Positions 19,532 to 34,824 of a DNA stretch of 64,000 nt are shown here, one piece after another (position 1 is the first letter of the stretch; each line of letters opens with the position of its first letter). The notes under the pieces are model-generated. The model made no database searches. It worked only from the letters and a program-made list of their open reading frames with translations, and was not told where the DNA came from. This DNA is from Mesomycoplasma molare (GTDB lineage Bacteria; Bacillota_I; Bacilli_A; Mycoplasmatales; Metamycoplasmataceae): NCBI RefSeq assembly GCF_024918955.1, contig NZ_CP103423.1:62001-126000 (forward strand). Direction: 5' to 3'. A program made the translations under genes and the position numbers.

Positions 19532-20345
19532 GTTAATAAATGCTTATTATTGAAAAGGTTTTTTTGGTCCTTTTTTTACTTTATTTTGGCCTTTTCTAAT
19601 TTTTTTTCTTTTAGGTAATGTAACATATTCTAATGCATTAACATCTTTAGAAAAAAATAATTTATCCAGCGAAATAATAGAAAAAAACATTTTAAATCTA
19701 GCTAAATCTATAATTGTAGGAGTTTTAATATCTACAATTATTTCAAATGGTTTGATTGGTTTTTCTACAATTATTGTTGATTTTAAAAAATCTACTTTAA
19801 TAAAAAGAATAGGATCTGCAAATATTCAAAAAAGTCATTTTATGCTAGCTTCGTTATTTTATCAATTTGTTTGAACACTTTTTGTAATAATTTGAGTTCC
19901 TTTGGTAGGTACATTAGTTTTAGGGTTTAATAAATATTTAAATTTTTCAATCGGTTTTAATTTGGGGCTTATTTACATATTGCCTTGAATAATGCTTCTC
20001 TTTTTAGTTTCTGTTTCTATGGGATTGTTAATTATTTCGTTAGTTAATAGTACAATTGGTGCTTCTACTATAGCTAATTTAGTATTTTTTCCTATTTCTT
20101 TTCTATCGGGAGGATTTGGAAATGGAAAACCTAATTTAAACTACGCTCCATTAATTCATTTTTTTACTTATATAATTCCGACTAAGTACGTATCTGATCC
20201 ACTATTTGTGGTTTTTGAAGAAGAAAAATATTCTTCTCTCTATTCAATAATGGGGTGACAAAGTTATGGTTTCCCTATACTGAGCATAGTTTTATCTTTG
20301 ATTTTTATATTTATATCTATTAAAAAATTTAAATGGGGAGAATAG
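19515..20345 (+). CDS. ABC-2 type transporter permease
   Basis: A 276-residue membrane protein with about six hydrophobic segments (FFTLFWPFLIFFLLG, SIIVGVLISTIISNGLIG, LASLFYQFVWTLFVIIWVPLVG, LIYILPWIMLLFLVSVSMGLLI, TIANLVFFPISFLSG, FPILSIVLSLIFIF). The pattern and the GxFPISFLSGG-like stretch fit ABC-2 permeases that export drugs, lipids or peptides. The start ATG 19515 overlaps the end of the ATPase gene, indicating coupling. Its partner ATPase carries a nonsense codon, so the transporter may be inactive. Confidence 0.85.
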
Positions 20346-20746
20346 TGAAAAATAAAACATTTGCTTCAATTGAATCTTTTACTGGAGGAGCATTTTCTTA
20401 TAAAATTGTCTCTCAGCCAGGGGCATCTAAATATTTTAAAGGTAGTATTGTAACTTATTGAAATGAAATAAAAGAAAAAATAGGTGTTAACACTTCTAAT
20501 GGAGTGATAAGTGCAGAAACAGCATTAGAAATGGCGAAAAGAGGAAGAGAATTTTTTGATGTTGATTATTGTTTTGCTTTTACAGGTAATGCAGGACCTA
20601 TTCCTATGGAAAAAAATGATATAGGTGAAACATATATTGCAATTAACGAAGAAGTGTTTCGATTAGAACTAAAAGGAAATAGAGAAGAAATAATTTCCCA
20701 GGCGGTTGAATTCGCGTATAAAAAATTTAAAGCTTTAAATGAATAA
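20345..20746 (+). CDS. cinA: CinA C-terminal domain protein (nicotinamide-nucleotide amidase family)
   Basis: A 133-residue stand-alone CinA C domain (PncC), which deamidates nicotinamide mononucleotide. The ESFTGG motif (usual ESCTGG) is at residues 8-13, then QPGASKYFKGSIVTYWNE and the TGNAGPIP segment. The start is GTG 20345, overlapping the permease stop (TAGTG). ATG 20504 would lose the active site. Adjacent to recA, the common cinA-recA order in Firmicutes. Confidence 0.88.
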
Positions 20747-20775
20747 ACAAAATTTCCCTTTTTTGTTTATTTTTA
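20743..20775 (+). terminator. Terminator after cinA
   Basis: ATAAACAAAA and TTTTGTTTAT form an exact 10-bp stem followed by TTTTTATT. The cinA stop codon is in the left arm. Confidence 0.8.
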
Positions 20776-20821
20776 TTATTAAAAAATAAAATTTTTTTAT
20801 TTTATATATGGAGGAATCAAA

Positions 20822-21805
20822 ATGGAAAATAATAAAATTTTAAAAGAAGCTTTAAATGAAATAGAGAAGAAATTTGGTAAAGAATCCATAATGTTATTAG
20901 GAGAGAAACCGTCTGTTGATACAGAAACATTTTCTTCAGGATCAATCGCTATTGATCATGCGTTAGGAATCAATGGTTTTCCTAAAGGAAGAATAATAGA
21001 AATATTTGGCCCTGAATCTTCAGGAAAAACAACAATAACATTGCATGCTATTGCAGAAATTCAAAAAAGAGGTGGAATAGCTGCTTTTATAGATGCTGAG
21101 CACTCAATTGATCCTACATATGCTAAAAATTTAGGCATTGATATTAATAATTTAATTTTATCGCAACCAGATTCTGGTGAGCAAGCTCTTGAAATAGTTG
21201 ATACTTTGGTTAAAACAGGAGCAATAGATTTAATTGTTGTAGATTCTGTAGCTGCTTTAGTTCCTGAAGCGGAATTAAATGGAGAAATGAAGGATCAAAC
21301 AATTGGAGCACAAGCTAGGTTGATGTCTAAAGCATTAAGAAAAATTACAGCATCACTTAATAAAAATGGAACGACTGTTATTTTTATTAATCAAATCAGG
21401 GAAAAAGTGGGTGTTATATTTGGTAACCCCGAAACCACTCCAGGAGGAAGAGCTTTAAAATTTTATTCTTCTATTAGAATGGAAGTAAGAAAATCAACCC
21501 AACTAACAACGGGAAATGATGTTACAGGAAATTTAGTTAAAATAAAGGTTGTTAAAAATAAATTATCAATTCCTTTTAAAACTGCTCATGTGGAAATAAT
21601 ATTTTCACAAGGTATTTCTAGATATGCAGAAATTGCACAGTTAGCAGAAGATTTTGGGATTTTAATTAAAAAAGGTGCATGATATTCTTATGAAGGAGAA
21701 AATATAGCTCAAGGAAAAACGAATTTAAGACTTTATTTAGAAAATTCTCAGTCTTTTTTTGAAGAAATTAAAGAAAAAGTTTTACTAAAATTAGAAGAAA
21801 ATTAA
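20822..21805 (+). CDS. recA: Recombinase A
   Basis: ATP-dependent strand-exchange protein for homologous recombination and repair. It has 327 residues, with Walker [10 protein letters not shown] at about 66-73, Walker [13 protein letters not shown], loop L1/L2 region and the conserved [27 protein letters not shown]. The C-terminal acidic tail is short. The ATG 20822 follows a strong GGAGG ribosome site. A TGA tryptophan ([16 protein letters not shown]) splits the standard-code ORF. No SOS box is visible upstream. Confidence 0.97.
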
Positions 21806-21829
21806 AATAAATATTAAAATATAATCATA

Positions 21830-22639
21830 ATGGAAAAAGAGCTACGTGTTTTATTTATTGGAGATGTTTTTGGTGTAAGTGGAATTCAAGCAATTGAAAA
21901 ACACTTGGATTATTTAAAAGAAAAATATAAAGTTGATTTAGTAATAGCTCAAGCTGAAAATGTTTCAGGAAGAAAAGGAATGAATGTAGTTGATTATACT
22001 AAATTGAAAGACATAGGAATTGACATTTTCACCTTAGGTAATCATGTATGAGCAAACCAAGAAATACATAATATTATAGATAATAATGATATAGTACGTC
22101 CTTATAATGTAGAAAAAGGGGTTTATCCAGGATCAGGAAGTAATGTTTTTAATGTTAAAAACTTTAAAATAAGAATAACTTCTTTATTAGGTAAAACATT
22201 TAATAAACTTAATAATCCTTGAAAACAAGAAGAAGCAAATTCTTTTTTTGACTCAATAGATGAAATTTTGGAAGTTGATAATAATAGTTCTGATTTTCAT
22301 ATTATTGATTTCCACGCGGAAACAACTTCAGAAAAAAATGTTTTTGGATTATATGTTGATGGTAAGGTTGATGCTATTTTAGGAACGCATACCCATGTAC
22401 AAACTAATGATGATAAAATCCTACCAGAAGGAACTTTATATATTACCGACGTTGGTATGACAGGCCCTAAGGATTCTGCTATAGGGGCAAATTTTTTAGA
22501 AGTATATGAAAAAATGAGATATAACCAGAAATCTAGATTTAAAGCTTCTGATAATAAAGCTCAATTCAATGCGGTATTTTTAATATTAAGTAAAGATAGA
22601 ACAAAAAGGAAAATAGAAAAAGTTTTCTTATTAGATTAA
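21830..22639 (+). CDS. ymdB: YmdB-family metallophosphoesterase
   Basis: Dinuclear-metal phosphodiesterase of the TIGR00282/YmdB family; in Bacillus it hydrolyses 2',3'-cyclic nucleotides and affects RNA turnover. It has 269 residues: FIGDVFGVSG with the first Asp, QAENVSGRKGM, TLGNHVW (Asn-His), DFHAETTSEK and the late GTHTHVQTNDD metal ligands. Two tryptophans are TGA. Follows recA by 24 bases, as in Bacillus recA-rny-ymdB but without rny. A TATAAT ends 4 bases before the ATG, so a leaderless second promoter is possible. Confidence 0.93.
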
Positions 22640-22649
22640 AATTTTAATT

Positions 22650-22679
22650 TGCATTTTTAAAAATGCATTTTTTTATTTT
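22650..22679 (+). terminator. Terminator after ymdB
   Basis: TGCATTTTT-AAAAATGCA hairpin followed by seven T, isolating the rRNA unit from upstream transcription. Confidence 0.85.
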
Positions 22680-22766
22680 GATAATTAAAAATATAGTATA
22701 TAATGTATTAGCAAAAAGCATTGAAACTTCAATTTTTAATAAGTAGAAATAAAAAATAAAAATTAT

Positions 22767-22795
22767 TTTCACTTTAGTAAAAAACATGTTATAAT
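22767..22795 (+). promoter_or_regulatory. rRNA operon promoter
   Basis: TTTCAC (22767-22772), 17 bases, then TATAAT (22790-22795) preceded by ATGT. The transcript would begin with a GTTGTTATT/AATAACAAC hairpin near 22804-22831. Confidence 0.6.
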
Positions 22796-22841
22796 ACTTT
22801 TTGCGTTGTTATTTGCGAATAATAACAACACTTGAATTTTA

Positions 22842-22865
22842 GATCTTTCAAAACTAAGTGCAAAA
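22842..22865 (+). other. 5' arm of the 16S rRNA processing stem
   Basis: GATCTTTCAAAACTAAGTGC and the following AAAA are complementary to 24491-24513 downstream of 16S. The two arms would bring the ends of 16S together for RNase III cleavage. Confidence 0.8.
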
Positions 22866-22883
22866 ACCATAATTACACACAAA

Positions 22884-24412
<1,529 letters not shown>

Positions 24413-24683
24413 ACGGAGTACATAGACATCTTTTTATAATTTGGCATTTTATAATTTTTAATAATTCATATTATGGGCTTAGCCAAAGAGTTTTGCACTT
24501 AGTTTTGAAAGATTTAACTTTCAAAATAGTTCTTTGAAAACTGAATAGCAAATATTTTTTTTAAATATTTCAACAACGACATTACAATACAAAAACCGAG
24601 TCTAACTGTAAAAAGTTAGAATTAAATTAGATACCTTAGAAATACAAATCAAAAACAATAGGCTTAATAAATAAGTTATATTA
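24413..24683 (+). other. 16S-23S internal transcribed spacer, no tRNA
   Basis: About 270 bases without any tRNA cloverleaf. It contains the 3' arm of the 16S stem (24491-24513) and the 5' arm of the 23S stem (24526-24551, TAGTTCTTTGAAAACTGAATAG core), whose complement lies at 27615-27640. Confidence 0.85.
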
Positions 24684-27577
<2,894 letters not shown>

Positions 27578-27778
27578 CTAAATTCTTAGGTATTTAATTT
27601 AATTGAGTAATAAATTGCTATTCAGTTTTGAAAGAACTATTCTCCTTTATTTTTATAATATAATTACTATTAAATAAATATATAAAACAAAAGAGTATAT
27701 AAAATTTTATTCAAAACTTTTAAATTATTTGAAAAATATGAAGAGAAAATTAAGATTATTTTTTATAAATAAAAAGAA
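27578..27778 (+). other. rRNA 3' flank: 23S processing arm, no 5S gene
   Basis: The 23S processing arm is at 27615-27640. I see no 5S rRNA downstream, consistent with mycoplasmas that keep 5S elsewhere. A 17-codon reading frame with an ATG at 27738 precedes the next gene. Confidence 0.75.
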
Positions 27779-29329
27779 ATGTTTACATTAATATTATTAG
27801 CTGTTTTAAAAAGTATAATATTAGGAATTTCATTTCTATTTCTGTTTAAAGTTTTTGATAACATTATCAATAATGAAAAATTATACTCAATATTTATTTT
27901 TTCTTTATTATCGCTTTTAATGACGTTATTTAATGTTTATTTAAATTATCTTTATAAAATAAAGTATAAAAACAAATTATTATCTATAATCCATAAAATA
28001 AACAATGAAGTAATTACTAAAATATCCAATTCTACACCAAAAAAACTTGAACAAAAAACTTCTGATAATCTTTTATACTATTCTTATGAATTACCTAATC
28101 AATTTTTGAATTATTTTTATGAGCCAATTTTTTTATTGATAGAAGATGTTTCTAAAATTATAATTTTATTATTTATATTATTTTATTTTCATTGGATAAT
28201 AGGGATTGTTTGCCTTTTACTAGCTATAATACTGATTTTATATTTTAATTTTAGTTTATTTAAAATGACCAAATATAATTATAAAAATATAGATCTAGAG
28301 GAAGAAAATAGATACAATATAGAACACTATCTAAAAATTTACGAAGATTTTTTCTTTTTAAATAAAAGAGAAAAGTGATTTCGTTGTAGTTTTAGTAAAA
28401 TTAAAACAAATCAACTAAAAATGTATAAAAATGACAAGAAATTTTATTTATTAGATTTTTTAAATCAAATAATTTTAAGCATTTCTTTAATAATACCTAT
28501 TATTTTAATTGCAACTTTTAGTTATTATCAAATTTTTAATTTTACCAGTTCTATATTTTTAATTTCTATTATCACCATCTCTTTTTGATTAAAAACTGTT
28601 GTTGATATTTACAGAACAATTCCTGCTTTTAAAATAGCTAAAGATGTTAAAATGGAAATGAAAAGTTTTATTAATATAAATAAATTTAATTCTGAACAAG
28701 AAAAAAATATTAATTTTCAATCTTTAGAAATAAGAAAATCACTTCTAGCAAATTTTCAAGAATTAAATTTAAAACTTAATCTTGGCGAAAAATTATTAAT
28801 AACAGGAAAATCAGGAATAGGTAAAAGTATGTTATTAAAATTGATAACAAAAAGCGAAGAATTAGATTATAAAGGCGAGATTTTTTGAAATGATATAAAT
28901 ATAAAACTAATACAACCTGAAGAAATAGTTAAAAATATTACTTTTTTAGATTCTAATAATATTGTTTTACAAGATAGTATAATAAATAATATAACTTTAT
29001 ATGAAAAAGATTACAATATTGAAGAAGTTAAAAACATTTTAAAAATATTAGATTTAGATATAGATTTAAATTTAAATGCAAAGAATTTAAGTGAAGGACA
29101 AAAACAAAAAATTCTTTTAGCAAGAGTCATTTTTTCAAAGAAGCAAAAAATTATAATTTTAGATGAGACATTTAATAATATAGATAAAGAAACAGCTAAA
29201 AAAGTAAGGGAAATAATAATGAAAAAATCATTAATTTATATAGAAGTATCTCATAATTTAGATTTAGAAAAACATAATTTTGATAAGGTCATAGAATTAA
29301 AAGATGAGAAAGATCATTTTAAAAGATAA
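27779..29329 (+). CDS. ABC exporter subunit 1 (fused membrane and ATPase domains)
   Basis: A 516-residue half-transporter. The N-terminal half has about six hydrophobic segments (LILLAVLKSIILGISFLFLF at the very start, later IIILLFILFYFHWIIGIVCLLL and QIILSISLIIPIILIATF). The C-terminal ATPase has Walker A GKSGIGKS, signature LSEGQKQK, Walker B IIILDETF and the SHN switch region. No C39 peptidase domain. ATG 27779 is the first start in frame and has no ribosome site; one base in the preceding A-tract would fuse it to ATG 27738. Overlaps subunit 2 by 26 bases: a heterodimeric exporter, cargo unknown. Confidence 0.85.
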
Positions 29330-30893
29330 AAATAGTTATTTTATTTTTGCATATTTATTATTCTTAATAATAGTAAATTTATTTTCATTATTTTTTCAAA
29401 TAGAAGCTATAAAGATATTATTCAATTTTTCTGAAAGAAATAGTGCAAATTTCTTTGTATATCAGTTGTTATCATTAAGTTTAGAACTCTTATGACAATC
29501 ATTCAAATCTTTCGCTAATATTTTTATAAAAAAACAAATTTATGTAATAACTGTTTATAAAAAAAGTCAAATATTTAATTCGTTAAAAAATTATAAACCT
29601 TCAAAAATAAAAGAAAGTAGTGTTACTGAATATATATTTGATTTAGAAATTAATTTAAATCAATATATAACAAATTATGTTGAAATTTTCTACAATATAT
29701 TTTGAAACATATCATTATTTTTTTGTTTATTAATTTTTATAATAGTAGAATCGATAATTTTATCACCATGAATTTTATTATTTTTACTCTTTATATTTTT
29801 TTCTCTATTTTCATCAATATTTTTTCCTTATTATGCAGCAAAGAAAACCAAAAAAATGAATAAAAAATATTTAGAAATTAAGAAAAATAAAATGGCTCAT
29901 TTTAGTGATTTAGTTAGCAATTTTAAATTTTTTTATTGATTTAATAAAATGAATAATTTTTCAAATTCATCAAATTTAACTTTATTAGAAATTCATAGAA
30001 AAAACACCCATTTATATAGAAAAAAATCTAAATTTCTCTTTATGGAAAATTTTATTAATGCCTTTATAGAACAAATAAATTTTATTTCTTTTTCTCTTAT
30101 TACTATTTTCAATCCGATTAGTAAAATAATAGTTTCTATATCTGAAAGCATTTTTTCTTCTATTAAAAATTTAACAAAAGAAAGTCTAGAAGATTATAAA
30201 GAATTCAAGATAAATAAAAATTTGGAAGAAAGAATAGAAAAATTTAAAATTTTGGATAACAAAAACGAATTTAAAAAATACGAAATTAAAGAAATGGAAA
30301 TTAAAAACTTAAATTTAAAATTTAATAATAATTATGTTTTCAATAATTTTAATTATAAATTCTTGCAAAATAAAAAATATTTAATTAAAGGAAAATCAGG
30401 AATAGGAAAAACTAGTTTAATAAACATTTTATTAAATAATTTAAATAAAAATTATTATAATGCCGAAATTTATTTTAATTCTAAGCAAGCTAAAGAAGAG
30501 GATTTCTTTAATCTTTATGATAATTTGATTTATATAAATAATCAAGAATTAGAATATAACATTAGTGCTGAGAGTGTATTAACTTTATTTGATAAAATAG
30601 CCTCTCAAAAAAACAAATACGTAAAGGATAACGCACTTATTGATTTTGATTTAAATCAATCTTTTGATAAATTATCAACAGGTCAAAAACAAAGAGTAAA
30701 AATAGCTAGATGATTTTATTTTGAAGAAAAAAATATTTTAATTTTAGATGAAGCTCTTTCTGCGATTGATAAAGATACTAGAATAAAAATAATTAATAAT
30801 ATATCGAAAAAGAAAAATGCTATTATTATATCGATTTCGCATTATCACAGCGAAGAAGAGGAAAAAGAATTTGATTTTATATTAGAATTTTAA
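29304..30893 (+). CDS. ABC exporter subunit 2 (fused membrane and ATPase domains)
   Basis: A 529-residue partner of the preceding gene. Membrane segments are seen at about residues 11-32, 40-62, 130-152 and 153-180. A long charged linker follows, then the ATPase: Walker A GKSGIGKTS, signature LSTGQKQR, Walker B ILILDEALSAID and the SHYH switch. The Asp after Walker B region replaces no catalytic residue that I can see; DEA is intact, while subunit 1 has DET. The reading frame contains many TGA tryptophans and very high Asn/Lys/Ile. Likely peptide or drug export. Start ATG 29304 overlaps subunit 1. Confidence 0.85.
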
Positions 30894-30938
30894 GTTACTA
30901 ATAATTAGTTTATTTATTCTTTTTTTCAAAAAATAATG

Positions 30939-30944
30939 TATAAT
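30939..30944 (+). promoter_or_regulatory. -10 element of the S10 operon promoter
   Basis: TATAAT preceded directly by TG, about 125 bases before rpsJ. The -35 region is not clear. Confidence 0.5.
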
Positions 30945-30959
30945 TCTAAATGTAATTTT

Positions 30960-31031
30960 AGACTTTGAAGCATAAGGTTGCGATACTCCGAGATTAGTTG
31001 TTATTCGTTGTACGGTTTTTATGTGGAGTCT
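30960..31031 (+). promoter_or_regulatory. Candidate structured leader of the S10 operon
   Basis: Starts about 16 bases after the -10. AGACT (30960-30964) pairs with AGTCT (31027-31031), and CATAA with TTATG inside it. The enclosed region (GGTTGCGATACTCCG...) is much more GC-rich than its surroundings. Its position suggests an autoregulatory ribosomal-protein leader. Confidence 0.45.
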
Positions 31032-31069
31032 TAGTTCAATAAAATAAGAACAGAAAGGAACAACATTTA

Positions 31070-31378
31070 ATGAATGATAAATTAAAAATAAAATTAAAAG
31101 CGTTTGATCATAAAATAGTTGATAGTGCTTCATTGAAATTAGTTAATTTATTAAAAGAATTAAAAGTAAAATTTAGTGGACCTGTGCCATTACCTACAAA
31201 AAGAGAAGTATTTACTATTTTAAGATCTGTGCACGTAAATAAAACTTCACGTGAGCAATTTGAAAGTAGAACACATCAAAGGTTAATAATAATATCAAAT
31301 GTTTCTAAAGAAGCATTAGATAAAATAAAAAGATTAGAATTACCAATTGGTGCTCAAATATTATTAGATACAAAATAA
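31070..31378 (+). CDS. rpsJ: Ribosomal protein S10
   Basis: Small-subunit protein of 102 residues; also a transcription antitermination partner (NusE). Recognised from [38 protein letters not shown] and [13 protein letters not shown]. The start follows an AAAGGAACAAC ribosome site. First gene of the S10-spc-alpha super-operon. Confidence 0.97.
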   Translation: MNDKLKIKLKAFDHKIVDSASLKLVNLLKELKVKFSGPVPLPTKREVFTILRSVHVNKTSREQFESRTHQRLIIISNVSKEALDKIKRLELPIGAQILLDTK

Positions 31379-31388
31379 AAGGAGAAAT

Positions 31389-32186
31389 ATGAAAGGAATC
31401 TTAGGAAAAAAAATTGGAATGACTCAACTATATACAGATTCGGGTAATTTATTACCAGTTACTGTTATAGAGGTTAAACCAAATGTTGTAACACAAATTT
31501 TCACAAAAGAAAAAGATGGTTATAATTCAGTTCAATTAGGATTAGAAGATAAAAAAAATTCTAGACAAAACAAACCTGAACAAGGGCATTTTAAAAAATC
31601 AAATACAACACCTAAGCGCTTCGTAAAAGAAATTAGAAATATGCTTGGTTTTGAATTAGGTCAAAATGTTGATTCTTCAATTTTTAAAGTTGGAGAACTT
31701 GTTGACGTAGTAGGAACTTCAAAAGGAAAAGGTTTTGCTGGTACTATTAAAAGACATAATCAAGCTATTGGGCCAAAATCACATGGTGGAGGGGGAGGTT
31801 CTCAACCACTAAGACAAACTGGTTCATTAGGAGATATTTCAGGAAACAAAGTTGTTAAGGGTATGACAATGCCTGGGCAAATGGGGAATGTTAGAAGAAC
31901 AGTTCAAAATTTAGAGATATTAAAAATCGATCTAGAAAATAACATTTTAATAGTTAAAGGGTCTGTTCCAGGTCCTAAAAATTCATTTGTAATCGTAAAA
32001 GAAGCAGTTAAACAATTACCTTCTAAAACAGCTGTAGAATTAGTTAATTTACAAGAAACATTAGAAAAAAATCATTTATTCGAATTAGCTAAAAAACATA
32101 ATGTTGAATTACACATGGAAATGTCTGTAGAAGAAATGAAAAAATTATTAGATGATGCTCAAAATAAAACAGAAGGAGAAAAATAA
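31389..32186 (+). CDS. rplC: Ribosomal protein L3 with C-terminal extension
   Basis: Early-assembly large-subunit protein next to the peptidyl transferase centre. It has 265 residues: [13 protein letters not shown] at the start, the loop [24 protein letters not shown] and [15 protein letters not shown]. The last 55 residues or so (after [14 protein letters not shown]) go beyond the usual L3 length and are a charged helix. The start follows AAAGGAGAAAT. Ends in TAATGG with rplD. Confidence 0.96.
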   Translation: MKGILGKKIGMTQLYTDSGNLLPVTVIEVKPNVVTQIFTKEKDGYNSVQLGLEDKKNSRQNKPEQGHFKKSNTTPKRFVKEIRNMLGFELGQNVDSSIFKVGELVDVVGTSKGKGFAGTIKRHNQAIGPKSHGGGGGSQPLRQTGSLGDISGNKVVKGMTMPGQMGNVRRTVQNLEILKIDLENNILIVKGSVPGPKNSFVIVKEAVKQLPSKTAVELVNLQETLEKNHLFELAKKHNVELHMEMSVEEMKKLLDDAQNKTEGEK

Positions 32187-32881
32187 TGGAAAACACTGTT
32201 AAAAAAACTCCAGTTTCAAAAAGAACATCTGTAAAAACAAGTAGTACAAAAGTGGTAGTTAAAACATCAAAATCTACAAAAACACCTGAATTAGCTAAAA
32301 CTGTAAATTTACCTAAGTCAGTATTTGGTATTGAAACAATAAATTCACAGGCAATATTTGATGTAATATTATCAGAAAGAGCTTCTAGAAGACAAGGTAC
32401 TCACAAAGTTAAAAGTAGAGCAGAAGTAAGCGGAACAGGAAAAAAACCTTGAAGACAAAAAGGTACAGGTAGAGCTAGAGCTGGTTCAATGAGATCACCA
32501 ATTTGAGTAGGTGGAGGAAGAGCTTTTGGTCCTACAAATGAAAGAAATTACAATTTAAAAGTTAATAAAAAAGTAAGAAGTTTAGCATTTTTTGGAGCAT
32601 TATCACAATTAGCTAAAAATAATCAAGTTATTGTTAAAAGTTTTAAATTAAATGATTATTCTACAAAAAGCATTGTTAAAGAATTAACAGAATTAAAAGT
32701 TGAAAAATTAAGAAATATATTAATAATATCAAACGACGAAAAAGTATTTAAATCATCAAATAATTTACAAAATGTTGTTGTGACAAAAGTAACATCAATT
32801 CTTGTAGAACAATTAATTCAAGCAGATGTTTTAATTATCGGAAAAGAAGATATCAAATATTTAGAAGGGTTGGTTAAATAA
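32186..32881 (+). CDS. rplD: Ribosomal protein L4 with Ser/Thr/Lys-rich N-terminus
   Basis: Lines the exit tunnel and, in many bacteria, regulates the S10 operon. It has 231 residues. The first 45 residues are a low-complexity Ser/Thr/Lys/Val stretch replacing the usual short N-terminal strand. The canonical part begins at about [20 protein letters not shown] and has [18 protein letters not shown] (Trp by TGA) and [11 protein letters not shown] overlaps the rplC stop, and its own stop overlaps the rplW ATG. Confidence 0.95.
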
Positions 32882-33288
32882 TGAATATAAATGAAATAAT
32901 TAAATATCCAATTCTAACTGAAAAAAGTTATTCAAAAATGAATGAAGGCGTTTATGTTTTTGCTGTTGATAGAAGAACAAATAGAAGCGAAGTTAAAAAA
33001 GCTGTTGAATTTATTTTTGATGTAAAAGTAGAAAAAGTTAATATTTTCAATGTTCCTAAAAAAGCAACTAAATTAGGAAGATTCAAAGGTTTTACTAATT
33101 CATATAAAAAAGCAATTGTTAAATTAGTAGAAGGTCAAACAATAGCAATATTAAACGAAGATGTAGATACAATTAGTGCATCTGAAGAAAATAATTTAAA
33201 AGTTGAAGAAACTAAAAAAGAAGTAAAAACTTCAAAATCTGCAGAAGAAGTAGCAAAAAAAGTTTCAGAAAAATTAGCTAAAAAATAA
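32881..33288 (+). CDS. rplW: Ribosomal protein L23 with C-terminal extension
   Basis: Exit-tunnel rim protein, docking site of trigger factor and SRP. It has 135 residues: [41 protein letters not shown] and [17 protein letters not shown]. The last 45 residues (Glu/Lys/Ser-rich, ending [12 protein letters not shown]) extend past the usual L23 end. A 62-base gap to rplB follows. Confidence 0.95.
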   Translation: MNINEIIKYPILTEKSYSKMNEGVYVFAVDRRTNRSEVKKAVEFIFDVKVEKVNIFNVPKKATKLGRFKGFTNSYKKAIVKLVEGQTIAILNEDVDTISASEENNLKVEETKKEVKTSKSAEEVAKKVSEKLAKK

Positions 33289-33350
33289 TTTAGCATCATT
33301 AAGGACTTTAAAGATAACAATATTTTAAAGTATATTTATAAGGAGTAATA

Positions 33351-34196
33351 ATGGCAATTAAGCATTATAAACCTACTTCAAATGGACGTCGTGGTATGAC
33401 TAGCCTTGACTATAAACAAAATTTATCAGGTCATGAACCTGAAAAAAGTTTATTAGTAACTTTACCTAAAAAATCAGGTAGAAATAATCAAGGTAAGATA
33501 ACTACTCGTCATAAAGGTGGGAGAAATAAAAGAAAATACCGTATTATAGATTTTAAAAGAAATAAAGATAATATTTATGGAACAATTAAAACAATTGAAT
33601 ATGATCCAAATAGATCAGCAAATATTTCTTTAGTTGTTTATTCAGATGGGGAAAAACGTTACATACTTTCTCCTAAAGGTATCAAAATAGGTCAAAAAAT
33701 TATTTCTGGTGAAAAAGTTGATATTTTAGAAGGAAATAGTTTACCTTTATACAACATACCTGAAGGTACTGTGGTACATAATATAGAAATGCAACCTGGT
33801 GGAGGAGGAATAATAGCTCGTTCTGCTGGTGCATCTGCTCAAATTCAAGGTAAAGATGAAGATGGGAAATATGTTGTTTTAAAATTAAAATCAGGTGAAT
33901 ATAGAAGAATTTTATCAAGATGTAGAGCAACAATAGGTGTAGTTGGAAATGAAGAACACTCACTAGTTAACATAGGTAAAGCTGGTAGAAATAGACATTT
34001 AGGTATTAGACCTACAGTTCGTGGTTCTGTTATGAACCCTATTGATCACCCACATGGTGGAGGGGAAGGAAAACAACCTATTGGTAGAAAATCTCCATTA
34101 ACCCCATGAGGTAAAAAAGCTCTTGGAGTTAAAACTAGAAATAATAAAAAATCTTCAACTAAATTAATTATAAGAAGAAGAAAGGAAAGTAAATAA
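33351..34196 (+). CDS. rplB: Ribosomal protein L2
   Basis: Large-subunit protein needed for subunit joining and peptidyl transfer. It has 281 residues: [48 protein letters not shown] and [14 protein letters not shown], followed by the TGA tryptophan in LTPWGKKALG. A good ribosome site (AAGGAG) precedes ATG 33351. Confidence 0.97.
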
Positions 34197-34198
34197 TA

Positions 34199-34474
34199 AT
34201 GGCTAGATCACTTAAAAAAGGTCCATTTGCTGATTTATCTTTACTAAAAAAAGTTGAATTAATGAATGAACAAAAAAATAAAAAACCAATAAAAACATGA
34301 TCTAGAAGATCTACAATCTTTCCTCAATTTGTTGGTTTAACATTCCAAGTTCACAATGGAAAAATTTTTAATGATGTTTTTATTACAGATGATATGGTAG
34401 GACATAAGTTAGGAGAATTTTCTCCAACTAGAACTTATACAGGACATGGTGCAGATAAAGGGAAGAAAAAATAA
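34199..34474 (+). CDS. rpsS: Ribosomal protein S19
   Basis: Small-subunit head protein of 91 residues. Begins [27 protein letters not shown] (Trp by TGA) and [19 protein letters not shown] are diagnostic. Stop overlaps the rplV start (TAATG). Confidence 0.96.
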
Positions 34475-34809
34475 TGCAAAAAGCAATAGCGCAAGTTAAA
34501 ATGCAAAGAGTATCAGCTCAAAAAGCACGTTTAGTAGCTGATTTATTCCGTGGTAAAAAAACAAACGAAGCACTTTCTATCCTACATAATACAAATAAAA
34601 AATCATCAAAACTTTTTATAAAACTTTTAAATTCAGCAATAGCAAATGCTGTAAATAACTTTGGTATGAATGGTGAAAATTTATATGTTAGCGAAGTTCA
34701 AGTTAATGAAGGTCCTACATATAAAAGATTCCAACCAAGATCTAAAGGTACTGCATATTCAATTTTAAAAAGAACATCACACTTATCAATAACAGTTATA
34801 GAAAAATAG
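34474..34809 (+). CDS. rplV: Ribosomal protein L22
   Basis: Exit-tunnel protein of 111 residues. Recognised from QKARLVADLFRGKKTNEALSIL, NSAIANAVNNFGMN and the C-terminal FQPRSKGTAYSILKRTSHLSI. Its beta-hairpin loop lines the tunnel; macrolide resistance changes fall there in other species. Confidence 0.96.
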   Translation: MQKAIAQVKMQRVSAQKARLVADLFRGKKTNEALSILHNTNKKSSKLFIKLLNSAIANAVNNFGMNGENLYVSEVQVNEGPTYKRFQPRSKGTAYSILKRTSHLSITVIEK

Positions 34810-34824
34810 TAGTAGGAGAATAAA

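Noticed and set aside
24413-24683. Possible tRNA genes in the 16S-23S spacer
   Set aside because: No cloverleaf or T-loop sequence is present.
27578-27778. Possible 5S rRNA after 23S
   Set aside because: No 5S-like helix pattern or conserved sequence is visible; the region holds only the 23S processing arm and AT-rich DNA.
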